Source of the DNA: Lepidurus packardi
Taxonomy: Eukaryota; Arthropoda; Branchiopoda; Notostraca; Triopsidae
DNA length: 64,000 nucleotides
Direction of reading: 5' to 3'
Assembly (NCBI GenBank): GCA_023053545.1
Contig: JAKZAN010000006.1
Span: forward strand, 253,001-317,000
Positions within the stretch are counted from its first letter, which is position 1. Every line of letters begins with the position of its first letter. Of this stretch, positions 24,650-37,700 are shown piece after piece. The notes below the pieces were generated by a model. The model saw only the letters and a list, made by a program, of their open reading frames with translations. It ran no database searches and was not told the DNA's origin. A program made the position numbers and the translations under genes.

Positions 24650-26157
24650 ATGCATCCTCAGCAACAACAATCAACGTATCCTCCAGATGGTACCAATCAA
24701 CCCCAGTATGGTTGGTCCAACCCAGGATATCCCTCTAATGTGCCTTCATATCCGCCTAAAATGCCTATGCCAGGTAAATCTCCTTAAATCTCTAATGTTC
24801 TAATCATTTTAAATTAACGTGTAGTAAAGTTTCAACCTTAGTTAGGTGTCCTAACATAGTTAAGAAAACAAAAAACAGAAAACAAAGTTAAATATGTTAG
24901 TCAACCTAAGTTAGGTTGACTAACATAGTTAACACACAAGTGTCCAAGTATTGAAGTAAAAGTAGCTTACTTCATACATGGGAAGATTACTTGCTAATGG
25001 TACACTTTGCCTTGTGCAGCACAACACGCTAAAGGTAACCTTTAGCTCAAGCGTTAGGGAAGGGCTAACGGGCGTTCTCGCTCTCTGATTGGACGGCGGA
25101 TACTCGTCCTAGAAAACGGCTCTCTTTCTTAAAGAAATTAATTAAAATGACATTAGGTTTGACTAATCTCTTATTAGTAAGAGTAGGATAAATTTGTGAA
25201 TTAATTCTTTTGTATGTATCTATATTAGGTAACCCACCACAGATACCGTCTCAACACATTCCGGTGCAACCCACAGTCACAGCTCCTGGGCCAAATGCCT
25301 TCTTTAGTACGGATACTGAAACCCCAGTCTGTTTGTTTTCAGACAAGACTATACGGATGGCGTTTATAAGGTAAAAATGAACTAATTTATCGAAAAGATA
25401 ACTTAAAATTAATATATAAATTAGGAAAGTCTTTGCGATTCTCATGTGCCAACTCGCCGTGACGGTCGTCTTCATCGCGATATTCGTGTACCAGCCACAA
25501 GTCAATGCGTTTGCCCGTACTTATTATTGGCTCGTCTGGGTAGCATTCACCTTCGTATTCATTCTGCTTATTGCTCTTTCGTGCTTTGAGGGACTGAGAA
25601 GGAAATGGCCAACGAATATCATCCTCCTGGGATTTTTCACCATCTGCGAGGGTTTCATGCTGGGTTTGGTTTCAGCATCCTACAAAGTACGCTCAAATTA
25701 CTTAATCCCGTCTTGTACTTAGGATCTAGTCCCAGGTTCATCACACTATCATCTAATTGTGTTGGTTTGATTCTCATTATCATAGAAAGACGAGGTGCTG
25801 ATGGCCGTTGGCATTTGTACCGCAGTTTGTCTAGCGCTAACCATCTTCGCAACGCAGACCAAGTGGGATTTCACGATGATGAGAGGGATGTTGTTTGCTT
25901 GTAGCATAATTTTGCTGATCTTCGGCATTGCCGCCATTTGCCTCCAAAATCGGGTCGTCTCGCTGGTGTACTCTTCTCTAGGAGCGATTCTGTTCTCGCT
26001 TTACCTCGTCTATGACATTCAGTGCATGGTTGGTGGCGCCAATCGCAAGAATGCTGTTTCTCCCGAAGAGTACATCTTTGCGGCTTTGTCCATCTACATC
26101 GACATCGTTAATATCTTTATGAACTTACTAGGCATCATGGGTCTTTCAAGAAGTTAA
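24650..26157 (+). CDS. TMBIM/GRINA (Lifeguard) protein, paralogue 2
   Basis: Four exons: 24650-24773, 25229-25370, 25425-25686, 25786-26157; 299 residues. The exon preceding the ATG starts at an acceptor at 24607. The N-terminus is Pro/Gln/Tyr-rich but shorter than in copy 1 (QQQQSTYPPDGTNQ, YPSNVPSYPPKMP). The membrane half is very close to copy 1: SDKTIRMAFIRKVFAILMCQ, RRKWPTNIILLGFFTICEGF, KDEVLMAVGICTAVC, SPEEYIFAALSIYIDIVNIF. Differences include MVGGANRKNAVSPEEY in place of the LGGKHKYSISPEEY loop and a shorter C-terminus. Intron positions and phases match copy 1 exactly. Intron 1 holds a perfect 29-bp inverted repeat. Role as for copy 1; possible divergence in the luminal/cytosolic loop is inference. 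Confidence 0.95.
24896..24924. repeat. Perfect 14-bp-arm inverted repeat
   Basis: GTTAGTCAACCTAA and TTAGGTTGACTAAC are separated by one base, in intron 1 of TMBIM copy 2. A partial extra copy (GTTAGGTGTCCTAACATAGTTAA) lies just upstream at 24841-24863. It would extrude as a hairpin; origin unknown. Confidence 0.7.
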
Positions 26158-26765
26158 ATACCGAACATTAACTTACTGGTTCTTATATTTGGTCCTCAGT
26201 TAGTCACATGGCTAACCGCAGTTTAAGCTCTCAGTTAACAAACTTAAAGTGTCTTCTTTCACCATGCTATATGTAATAAATTAATAAGAATAAAAGGGTT
26301 TCTTGAAAAAATATCGATAATTATAATGATTAATGAAAAAACAAAAAGAACTATCCTATGAAAGTTTAGAAAGTCTCGTTTTTTTTCGACTCAAAACGCG
26401 TCATCCACGCTACATATTTACCAACGCAACTTATTAAAATTTGAAGAAAATAAAGTAAATAATAATTAGAAATTTAGAAAGAAACTACCCCTTGAGTTAA
26501 ACAGAATTATAAACCCTATTCTGATTCACACAAAAATATACAATGATATTAAGAATACAAATTTACAACGATATTAAGAATAAAAGGAGTGCCAGAACCA
26601 AATATCTGTATTGATTTTTAAAAAATCCCAGGAATATGTGTTTAAAATGATAACAGCGATATCAACAGATTACAGCTTATCTCCTGAAGAAGAGTCAAGC
26701 TGTTCATTGCCGTTCATTAGGTTGGGAACTCGAACGTTAAGGTAAACTCGGATAACTTACACAAC

Positions 26766-27732
26766 ATGGCTGGTAAATATCTAAAATTTTCAAATATCCT
26801 ATATACTTTCTTTGACACGACGTATCCTATGTATTAAATTCAAAATTCATTTGCAGATGACGATTTGGAAAATGGGCGAAACGCAGTCTTTGAAGACTTT
26901 TCAGAGGCTACGATCCGCCGAGCGTTCATCAGGTGACACTCGCTAAAACCCATCTATTTCTGCTTCAAATTCATACCCTTCTCTTTAAATTCTCCTAACT
27001 TTGGGTTCTCGATGGACTTCAAGGAAGGTGTTTGGAATCCTCTCCTGTCAGTTAGCAATTACAGTGGGATTGATAGCCTTAATCCTCTACGTCCAAGCAG
27101 TTCAAGACTGGGTTGAAAATAACTCGTGGACCCTGGTAGTAGCCATTCTACTGACTATTGTCATCGTCATCGTGCTGTCGTGCTGCAGCAATGTCCGGCG
27201 ACGCTACCCTTGGAACCTGGTTCTGCTCATTGTCTTCACGATATGCGAAGGATTCACTTTAGGCGTTATATCCGCGTCCTATGATGTAAGTAACATCTGA
27301 CTCACCTACTCACAAGACCTTTCTCATCACTTCTTAATCACTAATGCTCGTTTTGTATTTCTGAAGGGGAGCGATGTACTTATCGCCATTGGAATCTGCG
27401 CAGTGGTATGTTTCGGCTTAATCCTCTTCGCGATGCAAACCAAAGTCGATTTCACGATGTTGGGCGGACTTTTATTTGTCTGCTCCCTGTGTTTGCTGTT
27501 ATTCGGCATCCTGGCGGCCATCATCCCAGGCAATGTCGTCCGGATCCTCTATTCGACCTTGGGCGCCATTTTGTTCTCGTGCTACCTGGTGTTTGACGTT
27601 CAGCTTCTCATGGGTGGCAAACACAAGTACTCTGTCTCTCCAGAAGAGTACATTTTTGCTGCTTTAAGTTTGTATCTAGATATCATCAACTTATTTCTCA
27701 TGCTTTTGCAACTCATCGGCGGCCGAAGGTAG
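26766..27732 (+). CDS. TMBIM (Lifeguard) protein, paralogue 3, short N-terminus
   Basis: Four exons: 26766-26772 (only 7 coding bases, ATGGCTG), 26857-26932, 27024-27285, 27367-27732; 236 residues. The Pro-rich N-terminal region of copies 1 and 2 is missing and replaced by an acidic ~25-residue stretch (DDDLENGRNAVFEDFSE). The core is intact: ATIRRAFIRKVFGILSCQL, CSNVRRRYPWNLVLL, GSDVLIAIGICAVVC, GGKHKYSVSPEEYIFAALSL, ending GGRR. Intron phases at the IR|K and YD|G borders match copies 1 and 2, so all three arose by tandem duplication. Without the Pro-rich tail it resembles Lifeguard 2/4-type lengths; partners may differ. Confidence 0.94.
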
Positions 27733-28790
27733 AACGAGCCATGGCACGCCATCTAGCGGGACCATGATTCACTAAATTTGTAAACACCATAAAGTCAACC
27801 ATTTAAAAATAAACTTAGACATGATAAATCTTAGATATCTACAAAAAATAGTTTCTTTTTCTGGATTTAAGTTCATATTTCGATAGCATCAACTTGTTCT
27901 TCATGTTTTTGCAAGTTATCGGTTGCAAAAAATTATTATATTGAAAGGAGTAAGTGTCTCGAACACCCTCTGTCGAGACCCCGAGTTACTAAAAGCCATG
28001 AAGTCAACCATTTAAGAAAAACTTAGATATGATAAGACATGATTGTCAGAACATTCCAAACAAGTGACATGCCTAGTAATCGTCAGTCCTTAGACATTAG
28101 TTGATTAACCGAGATATTAATGGATACACTTCCAGAATTAGTTTGGTTCTCGTGTATTTTTTTCCCAGAAACTTGAATACAAGTATCTGTCGCGAGTAAA
28201 TACAGGATTGATAAAACACTCTTACGTATATAATGTCAGCTGGGCTCAGGAATGTCTTCTCTTTTTCCTGTTTTTCGTTTAATGTTTCAGCGTATACGAC
28301 TTGGTAAGAATCTGTCAATGAACACACTCTGAAGCGCAAGCTTAGGTTTCTCTTTTCAACGTTCCCAACGCTATTGATTCTTTCATTTTGCCAACAAAAA
28401 AAAATCTGAATTAAAATGCACGCCATTGGTTTCGTATACATTAGCTACACCATTCTTCGATGTCTGCTGAGATTTTGAAATATCAAATTTGGGGGGGATT
28501 TATACATAAAGAACACAAAAGCTACATCCAAAAATGCGTTTCTCCTTTTCTTGGTAAAAGAAGCTTGCTTCTTTCTTTATACATGTTCTTCGTAACTTTT
28601 AGAATCACCGGGTTGAGATCTGTTTCCTTTACAAGTGTTATACAGCAACAAACTGCCCTACGATTGGAGGAGAGGCTGTGTTCGGGGTTTTTGGTTTTCA
28701 TGTTTATGTATCAGAACTGATCGACATTGAAGTTTTATTTTCCTTTTTCTTTTTTTTCGTGGGGAAAGTCATGAATCTTCTTCTATGCTT
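27733..28790. other. Spacer between TMBIM copy 3 and MYT1
   Basis: Convergent 3' ends. A short segment at 27880-27935 (CATCAACTTGTTCTTCATG..TTTGCAAGTTATCGG) resembles the last exon of TMBIM copy 3 and could be a decayed fragment. I looked here on the minus strand for further MYT1 zinc fingers or the C-terminal coiled coil and saw none. Confidence 0.4.
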
Positions 28791-28794
28791 TTAC

Positions 28795-31700
28795 CTGTAC
28801 GCAGCAACATTTAAATGTTCACGGATTTTTGGCTTGGATTTGGTGGCGCGTGGACAACCTGACAAGGTTCGATGAGAGGAGTAATTCCCAGTCACGTGAC
28901 CTGATCCGTCACAGCCCGTGATTGGACACTTGAGTTCTTGGGAATGCACATGGACTTGAGATCGATCTGCTCGTGGACATCCCGACAGACTAGAAAGAAA
29001 TAGATCGATTTTTAGATTTTGTATTTGGAAATAGCTGCAGGAATTCTGTTAATTCGTGAAATAAGGCAGCAATATCTATTTCTATTAGCAGAAATCTACA
29101 TTCTGCAATTGAACGAGCAAAGTACTGTATTTTGAAAAATAGGGCAGAAAGATCTATTTCTATTAGCAGAAATCTGCATTCTGCAGTTATAGGAGCAAAG
29201 TACTGTATTTTGTAAAATAGGGCAGCAATGTCTATTTCTATTAGCAGAAATCTACATTCTGCAGTTATACGAGCAAAGTACTGTATTTTGTAAAATAAGG
29301 CAAAAATATCTATTTCCATTAGCAGAAATCTACATTCTGCAGTTATACGAGCAAAGCACTGTATTTCGTGAAATAAGGCAGAAATATCTATTTCTATTAG
29401 CAGAAATCTACATTCTGCAGTTAACCGAGAGAAGCACTCTATTTTGCTTCGTTAAACTGCAGAAATTTATCAGGGTTTTGGAGAAATAGTTTCAGGAAGA
29501 GGTAGACATACTTCAGAAGCATGTTTCCCCGTAGTTATATTTATTTCTACTAACACAGAAGCTGTAAAAATAGTTCTGCATCCCCGCTTTAAAGAATGAA
29601 CAAAGCTCCCTTAAAAGTAATAACATTGCTACATGACTGCAGAAATCTATCATAATACATGCAATTCCTGGCAGCATGGTTACGATAGCTGCGCACATTT
29701 CTGTATCGCTTAACATGAAGAAGCGTGTATTGTCACACTGAAAACTAACCCGCGAATGGAAGAGATTCCAACATATCATATCTGATTTATTTCTAATTTT
29801 GGTTTGGATTTCTGCCAAAGTTTCAGTACTGCAGTGCTGATTAGTTTAGGCCTACCTCCTATGAGTTGCATAGTGGCCTGTGACATGCCCCAGGCCATCG
29901 CATCCTAGGGTAGGACAGTGAAGCAGCTCCCGACCTTCCCGTCCCCTCGCACTTGATAAACCACGCGACGAATTATTCAAGCGCCTGTGAAAGACATTCC
30001 AAAAAAGCCATATTATTGGCTGGATCTTCTATATCTTCTTTTGAAAATATCTTTAAATCTTTCTCAGGCTGTTTTTTCTTTTTTATTTACTTTCTATATT
30101 CCCTTATCTTATAATCTCTTAATATTCGGTGTTTTTAATTGTTTTATTTATTTTCGGATGGACAGAAGGGTCTGGAAGCTGCTTCACCCAAAATCAACAC
30201 CCCAACGAGCAGTAATACAACTAGAAATCCTTATTTACCTTTCGTCTTTCTCACCAGGGCGCCGCATACTGGAGCAGTCTTGGGATTTCACATGGGTGGC
30301 GCCACCGGCGGAATAGGCGGTCGAGTCCGGTTGCTGTCCAAACGCCATGACTGGGTACGAAGGCCGGAACGCTGGATCAATGTACCCGTTGTAGACAAAG
30401 GAACCGCTGTTTAAACCATTCAAGCCTCCCACACCGTACACTCGATCGCTGTACGGGTAATCTTTAAGAAAGTAACACAACTTAACCCATCTAGCAAACT
30501 GAACCGTCTGATTTGGAAGACTGGCTTACTGTTCGGTTCCCGGTAGAAGAAATCTTCGCCGTAGACGTCTGGGTGAGCGAATCTTCCAGGCGGAAGATTT
30601 GGGGTTTGACACGCCAGTAATGGTTTAGAAAGACCGTGTTCAGGACACTCGGTACTGGCGTTAGAGGAAAAATCCACAGGCTCCGTTTGCTCTTCCACGG
30701 AACGATTCTCCGGTACCGTTCTCTCGGCGAGTATGACTTCCTGGGTCGTGGATGACGCACTGTACGTGCCACTCGACAGTTCCTCGCTAAGAAATAAGAA
30801 TCTTTGCTATTGCCGGTACTTTACGGGCGAAGGAGACCAAAAAAAATCAGGTTTTCTTACGAAGGATGAGCAGATGTATCCAAGCTGCCTGCCTTCTTTA
30901 TACAGTTGCTGTAGTAGTAATCGTCTCCCAGGTAATTCTGGTTGTAGTTTGGGTATGACTGCAGAAATGAACAGTTTTGTCATCATCTCGAAATCAACCC
31001 CAGAAAACAAATCTCGAACTCAGATTCACGAATAATTGACTCCTTAACCTAAACTTTTTTATTTATATTCGCAGTAATTCATGCAGTAATAAGTTATTAC
31101 TGCAGTAATAAATCTAATAATAAAGCTTAATATAAGCTAAAAATATTAATAAACTAAATATATTAATACCAAACATATTAATACCAAGCAAATATATTAA
31201 TACAAACATATTTATATTCGCAGTAATTCATGCAGTAATAAGTTATTACTGAAGCAATAAATCTAATAATAAAGCTTAATATAAGCTAAAAATATGAATA
31301 AACTAAATCTATTAATACCAAACATATTAATACCAAGCAAATATATTAATACAAACATATTTATATTCGCAGTAATTCATGCAGTAATAAAATATTACTG
31401 CAGTAATAAATCTAATAATAAAGCGTAATATAAGCTAAAAATATTAATAAACTAAATATATTAATACCAAACATATTAAGCATCTTTATTCCTAGTATTA
31501 AGGTCAGTTATCTTTATTAATGCAGTAATAAACCCAGGAATATCTATTACTGCAGCACTACCTGTTTTCTTTGCATTATCTCTTTACCCAAAACGAAGCA
31601 AAACAAAGAAATGCAGTATTTCCAAAGCTCTCTCTGATTCAAGAGAAAGACAGAACCTACGCAGTAATATATTACTTCCCAAAAGTGACTCACCTCAAAT

Positions 31701-34700
31701 GTACCCAGTCGAGTGTAGTTCTGGTTTTGGTCGGCAGGCGAGTACATGTTGTTTGGAGTCGTCGAAGCTTTCACCGACAAGTTGATCACTGATTCTGCTC
31801 GGGCATAACTGGAACTCGATCTTTGCCCCTCAGGATAATTACTGCAAAAAAATTTCAAAAAATTCTTAACCCTTTCAGAAAAGATCTGCTTTAACAGCCA
31901 AAATTAGCTTACTTTTCTACGAAGAAAGCTTCCGTTTCAGCCTCGCATTTATTACTGCCCCCGTCGTAGCACGAGTGTGAGCCGCACGATTCGTTGCGCG
32001 CATTCTGGAACTCATCGCTGTATTTCTGTTGGTTGGGCGTCTGCAGATCCACTCTGGTTTCCCGGGGGGCGGGGTAGGATTCGTTGGCGATCCCTTGTAG
32101 AATCTGCGTGGCGGCCGTGGGGAACACGTGGTGGGCTTCCCCCGCCAGATTGTCCGAGCAAACTGATTGTCCGTGCTGCAGGTACGCGTAGGAATGATTG
32201 CCGAACGCGAAGGGGTTATGGAACTGCGCGGCGACTTGCTGATGGTAGTACGTATGTTGAGGGTAGATTTGGTGATTGTTGGCAGCTTTCAGGTAGTTGG
32301 AGGACACCACGTGGTTGGGGGACAGGCGCGTCATTTGAGCACTGATGACGTCACTCGTGGTTCCTACCTTGGCCGATAGCTCGGGCGTCGTCCCCATGCG
32401 CGAGATGTGGTTGTCCGAGCTGGCCGTGGTGTACACCGCGGCGCTGTTGTCTTCCGTTCGATGGTGGTTCGGGGAATCTTCACAGCGTTGCCGCATCTTC
32501 TTCGCTTTGCACCCTTCCAGCTCGTTGTTGTTGGTACTGCTGACGTCATAGTTTCTCTTGCGATAGTTCTTTCCATCTCGAGGACTCGCACAAGGAGGAG
32601 TGACGGGGCTTAAGGAGGAATGAATGGGTTCGATTACTCGCGAAGTACTCACAATGGCCTGTCTTTGGTTTTCCAGGGAGCCCTCAGGACAGTCCCCACA
32701 TTCTTTTCGAATTAAATCACCCAATAAATTAATAAATAAATGTTAAAGGGCCTTTTACAAGTAGAGAAAAGTAGTTACCTGACGGTCGTTTATTTAAAAT
32801 AATGCCACCGCCACTTTGTTGGACCAAACGCTGACGTTGTCGACTGTTCTGGCGCGCTGCTGCCGCCAATGGACAACCTGATAAACTGCGATGAGAAGTC
32901 CTCCCACTGCTGACGTGCCCTCTACCGGTGCAGCCGGGAGTTGGGCACTTGACGATAGTTTCGTGTAGCGCTAGCACTAAGAACGTACAAGTTTGAATTA
33001 ATCTTTAAAATGCTTCAAGGTCTTCAATCAATTTTTTTTTATTTAATAGAAAACAACACTAAAACAACTTGGGCATATTTTAAAAACTCAAGATTTGAAG
33101 CTGTAAATGGGTAAATATAGGGTTATTGATGCTCTTGAACTTGGTTTTACTCACTTTCTGGGGTTACTTTATCCTTTCGGGGACAGCCGGATAAACTGAG
33201 CAGATGAAGCGTGAAAAGACAGTTTATTTGGTTAGTTTCATCCAATGTCATGAAAATATGCACTCTTGCAACTTTATTCACCCTACTATTTACTAATGAA
33301 CTGCCTGTCATTTTTTAAAAAATCCTCTGCGTAACGCAAACACAAGGCTTTATTTAAAAAAAAACGCGATTAGAGCTAAGTTGGTCTTGGTATGTATATT
33401 CATAGACTCTATCTGCTTTTTTCTTCTTATCTTTGTTGACAAAGACGGACATTTGAAGTGGAATCGCATCGTCGTGTGATGCTCTGCTAACAGATGTCAT
33501 TACCTATTTTCTCGGGCTTTCTGGGCTTTCTCAGTAAGTTCTTTGGTTAAAAACCTGCTGGTAAAAAGCGACACTATTGTGTCATAGTGTTACAAGACGT
33601 TTTCCTAAAAACAATGACAAAACTGGTGTCATGTATCGCGCTGGTGGGTTTTACCGGAGAACCTTAGTTGAAAATTTTTAATTGAGTTGGAAGTGAATTA
33701 GGTTAGGTTAGCTTAACGACTATCATCAGCTTTCATTGATGAGAATCGTCAAAACTTGTACTTGGTCGAAAAACTTGGTCGAAAAACATGGTCGAGACAA
33801 TGACACAACAGTGTCTTTTTTCTTGGAGAACGTGTTGAACGTGTGGCCGGGAACCGTGAACAGCACGGAATTGCAAGCGAGCTTCCGAGATGGCGTTCCA
33901 GACCTGAACGCCACGCCAACGAATTTTGCGCGCATTTTCCTCTGTTGTTATTTCTTTCTGCCGTGAAAAGTTCGTTCAAATTTGAAGTGTGAATTTAACG
34001 AGTTTATTTCCTGCATTATTGGTAACATATATATTGTTTTGCTTTCTAATCTTTCATAACAGGCTCTGCGTTCTTAATTATTAAGTTAATATGCACTATT
34101 GAAGTTGAGCAAGCACTATAACATCACGAAACTTTTGGATTCAATCGTTGACAAGAAGTAGAATAACTAAATCTTACCTTCTGTGATGAGTGTAAAGCCC
34201 TGTTACATGCCCTTGGCCGTTACAACCTGGCGTTGGGCACTTATTTGGCTCTAAACACAAGTAAAAAGCAAACAAGAAATTAATTAAAATAATTAAACAC
34301 ATTCAGAAACAGCTTTGGCTCCGTCAAAACATACACCAACCCTTTTTTTAGTCCAAACTAATTTTTTGACATCATATTCATAGATCTATGAATAATATTA
34401 TTTTAAAGCCAAAATTCCTTTTAGAAATATTCACTAATAATTTATCCGTTTTTTTTAGTTGACTTGCGCGTCCCGCCAGAGGGCATTGGAATACGGCCCT
34501 GCCCCGTAAACTAGTAGCTTCGCGTACACAAATGGCTTTTATTCCTGAGCGTTTTGTTATTTCACCCAAATTGCCCTTGCAGCAATGAAAATGCCAGCAA
34601 TTAAAAAAAGGCAAAGAACCACACAACCGGGTAATAAAACCTCGTAATTTGCCTTAAGTTTTAAGTACTTGCTTATTATGTAATGAAGGCAATTAAGCTA

Positions 34701-37700
34701 GTTGCCAACAAAAGTACTTCTTACCCAGATCTGATTTATTGTGCAATATATACACACTGCATTGGGGTTTAATAGCATCCCCTGTGGCCTTTTAAGGCTT
34801 CTTTCAGCGCCACTAACTCAGAATCGCGTCCAAAAACTGCTTAATCTGTGAAACTTACCTAATGCTAAGTGTACGATTGTACCGATTATCTTTTGTCTTT
34901 ATTTTCCTAATTAATGACCTAAATCAGTCCTAAAATACCCCAAAATAGTCTTTAGTACGCAATAGCAGTTCGCAAAGACATACTAAGTATACCAAGAAAG
35001 CAGTTACAATTGCAATTAGCTAAGTATACCTAGTACAGTTCAATAACTTCCTAAACAAGCCCCAAAAATAACCAAATTCTCCGCTGTATCGTGAAATTCT
35101 CTAATTCGCTGCTCTTTAAAGCAAAGGGGATGGAATGTCTTGTGGTTTGTTAATTGTATGGTTAGGTTCTATCCGTTTATTTCGCAGACCCCTTCAAGCA
35201 AAGTAAATTCTTCTCATCCCACATCCTGTAAACCCCTGGCGGAGACTATCGGATTTTGTTCGGACTAATTAGGTTTCTAAGCAAATTGGTTACAGCTTTA
35301 GCATTCCAAGTACGGGCTTTCTATTGCCCGCAAAGTTTCCCTTTACAAAGAAAAATCACCTGCCTCCCTTGTAGCCCCCTTTGAAGGAAGAGCTTGATCT
35401 GAGTGAGGTAGAGTTTGGGTAGTACTCGCTCGGAATGGCAATACTTTCGTGCCGTCATGGCTGGCACTCAGCTCTAACCCTAAAAAGTGCCCTTTAACTT
35501 GCGTAGCCCAACTTCTGCTTTGCTTTTGGGTCGAGTTGAGATAATTGTAAATTTCCCGAATTACATAACGAGCACATTAACTCGATAGATATTCGGGAAG
35601 AGAGCGACTACACCCAGAAAGTTGAAACTCGGGGCCCAAAATCTGAAGCCGGAAAGCATAAAGCTTTCTGGCCTGCTGAACAAGGGTTGCAAGGGTGGAA
35701 GGAAAGAGCTCCGATCTTTGCACCGACACAAAAATGATTCCTTGCAAGCTAGTGGGTTCACAGGGTAATACTGTTAACGTGGAAACGCGAACAAAGTGTC
35801 CCCTTCGGCCATCGCCATCACTCCAGGCTTCTGTTCCTAGTCTCTGGGAGATCTCAACCCCCCTAACACCCTCTTTTGGGGGGTGGGGACCAAAACAAAA
35901 GAAAATAAGTGATGTATCTCAAAAACCGAAACCTCAAGGAATATCGACATGGTTTGCGTTAGCTGATCCTCCCTCTTTGGAAGATTTCGTCGCTGCCAGT
36001 TGTCTTTTTCCACCCCAAGCCCTGCTTAGGGTACTTGGCCCCGCAGGCCAAGTAGCCTAAGCAGGATTTATTTCGCCGTGTCCTGTAATTCTTCGAGATT
36101 CCGGGGGTTCCACAGACTCTTTACCGTATGCCGGTACACACAGAAATACATGGCGCAGAAGTTACACACTCTTATTAGGCTTGGAGTTTTCCTTTTAAAG
36201 CCCGAGCTAATATGAGGGGCCAATTTGCGACTTTTCCACAAGGCTTGAAGCTCTTTTAAGTCGTTGGCGAATAAGTTGTTGAAGTAGTGCTGCAGAAATT
36301 TAGTAACTGCTCCCTGCCAGTATTGGCCTTTTTTTTTCTAAAAAAAAAAAAGATAAATCCTTTTTTAAATGGAAGGAGTTAACTTGTCCCGTGAAGGAGG
36401 CAGCGTTTGTGATACGTTGAAGAGAAGATGAATTTATGAACGATGGAAAAGAGTACGTGAAACGGCTAGAAGATGAGTCGGCACTTGATTATAGTTAATC
36501 ATAGATCATAGAGCAATTATAGGCCGCAAGAGTAAAGGATTTTAAATTCTTGAGGGAAAAAACGGTTCAGACAGACAATTCTGGAAGCCAAGCGATCTGA
36601 GAGTATTTTTTTTATTTTTTCTCTGTTACTATTTTTATAAATTTTTTGGAGGTGCACTTGACCCTTTAAAGGATTTGGTCCTAGACACGGGACGGGCGGT
36701 CTGAAGTAGAGATACCGTGTAGTTATATAGAGCCGATCCTCACATGTTTTGAGGATCGGCTTCAAAGCTGCGAGAGGGTTGTTTGCGCGTGGCGGGAATT
36801 AGGCTTCAGCTTATTGCTTCACTTCTTATTTAATTACCGCTGTACTTAACGCTCGCTAAGCCCAGGCTGCACTACCTACCCGGACTATGTTGTCCTACCA
36901 CGCGTTAAAAGACCCATTTTTTCTGAAGGCGGTCTAAAGCTTTCGTTCCCAGAAAAGAAGCTTCGAAGAGTGAAAACCAAAAGATCGGGGAGTAGATCCG
37001 CACTTCTATAGCCCCTGGGCGGGGACAAGAGCTCAACAGTGAAATCCAAAGGGTCGGTGATCGTGTCCAGCAGGTAGTAGCTCAACAGTGAAATCGGAGA
37101 AATTGGAAAGGATCGGTAGAGTTTGGGGTTCTTTCTGTCTAGCAGGCCTTCCTTGTAAAAATCCATTGTTGAGTGACTTTGGAGTTGGCTTCTGGTTATA
37201 TCCTGATTAGTAGTATAGGTAGGAGCTCAACAATGAAATCTGAAAGGATCAGTAGAGTTGGGGGTTCTTTCTGTCTAGCAGGCCCTGTGAAATCCATTGT
37301 TGAGTGACTTTGGAGTTGGCTCCTGGTTATATCGACTCTAGGTAGTATAGGTAGGAGCTCAACAATGAAATCTGAAAGGATCGAGTTGAGACCTTTCAGC
37401 ATAGAAATTCATTGTAGAGTGACTTTTGGATTTGGCTCGTGGTGTTATGCTAGCTTGAGGTAAGGTAGTAGCTCAACAGCGAACGGAAAAAGGTAGCTTG
37501 AAGGCCTTGTTCTTCAGACTATCTCCTTCATTGTTGGAGGAGTTGGGAGTTGGAGTTGGGAAATGGGAGATGGGAGATGGGTTGAGCAAACATGCCCGGC
37601 AAGTCCAAAGTGCAACGAAAAGTTTTGAAACGGACATGTCAATCGTACCAAGTGGTCGAGCGACTAAGGAGGTTTGTGCAGTTAAGAACGTGACTTACCT

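Noticed and set aside
28990..29319. Repetitive open frame on the minus strand
   Set aside because: Produced by a 78-bp tandem repeat (multiple of three); it lies in the last MYT1 intron just before a good acceptor.
31909..32613. Plus-strand open frames rich in Arg/Gly over the MYT1 central exon
   Set aside because: They are antisense to a well-supported exon whose phases fit on both sides.
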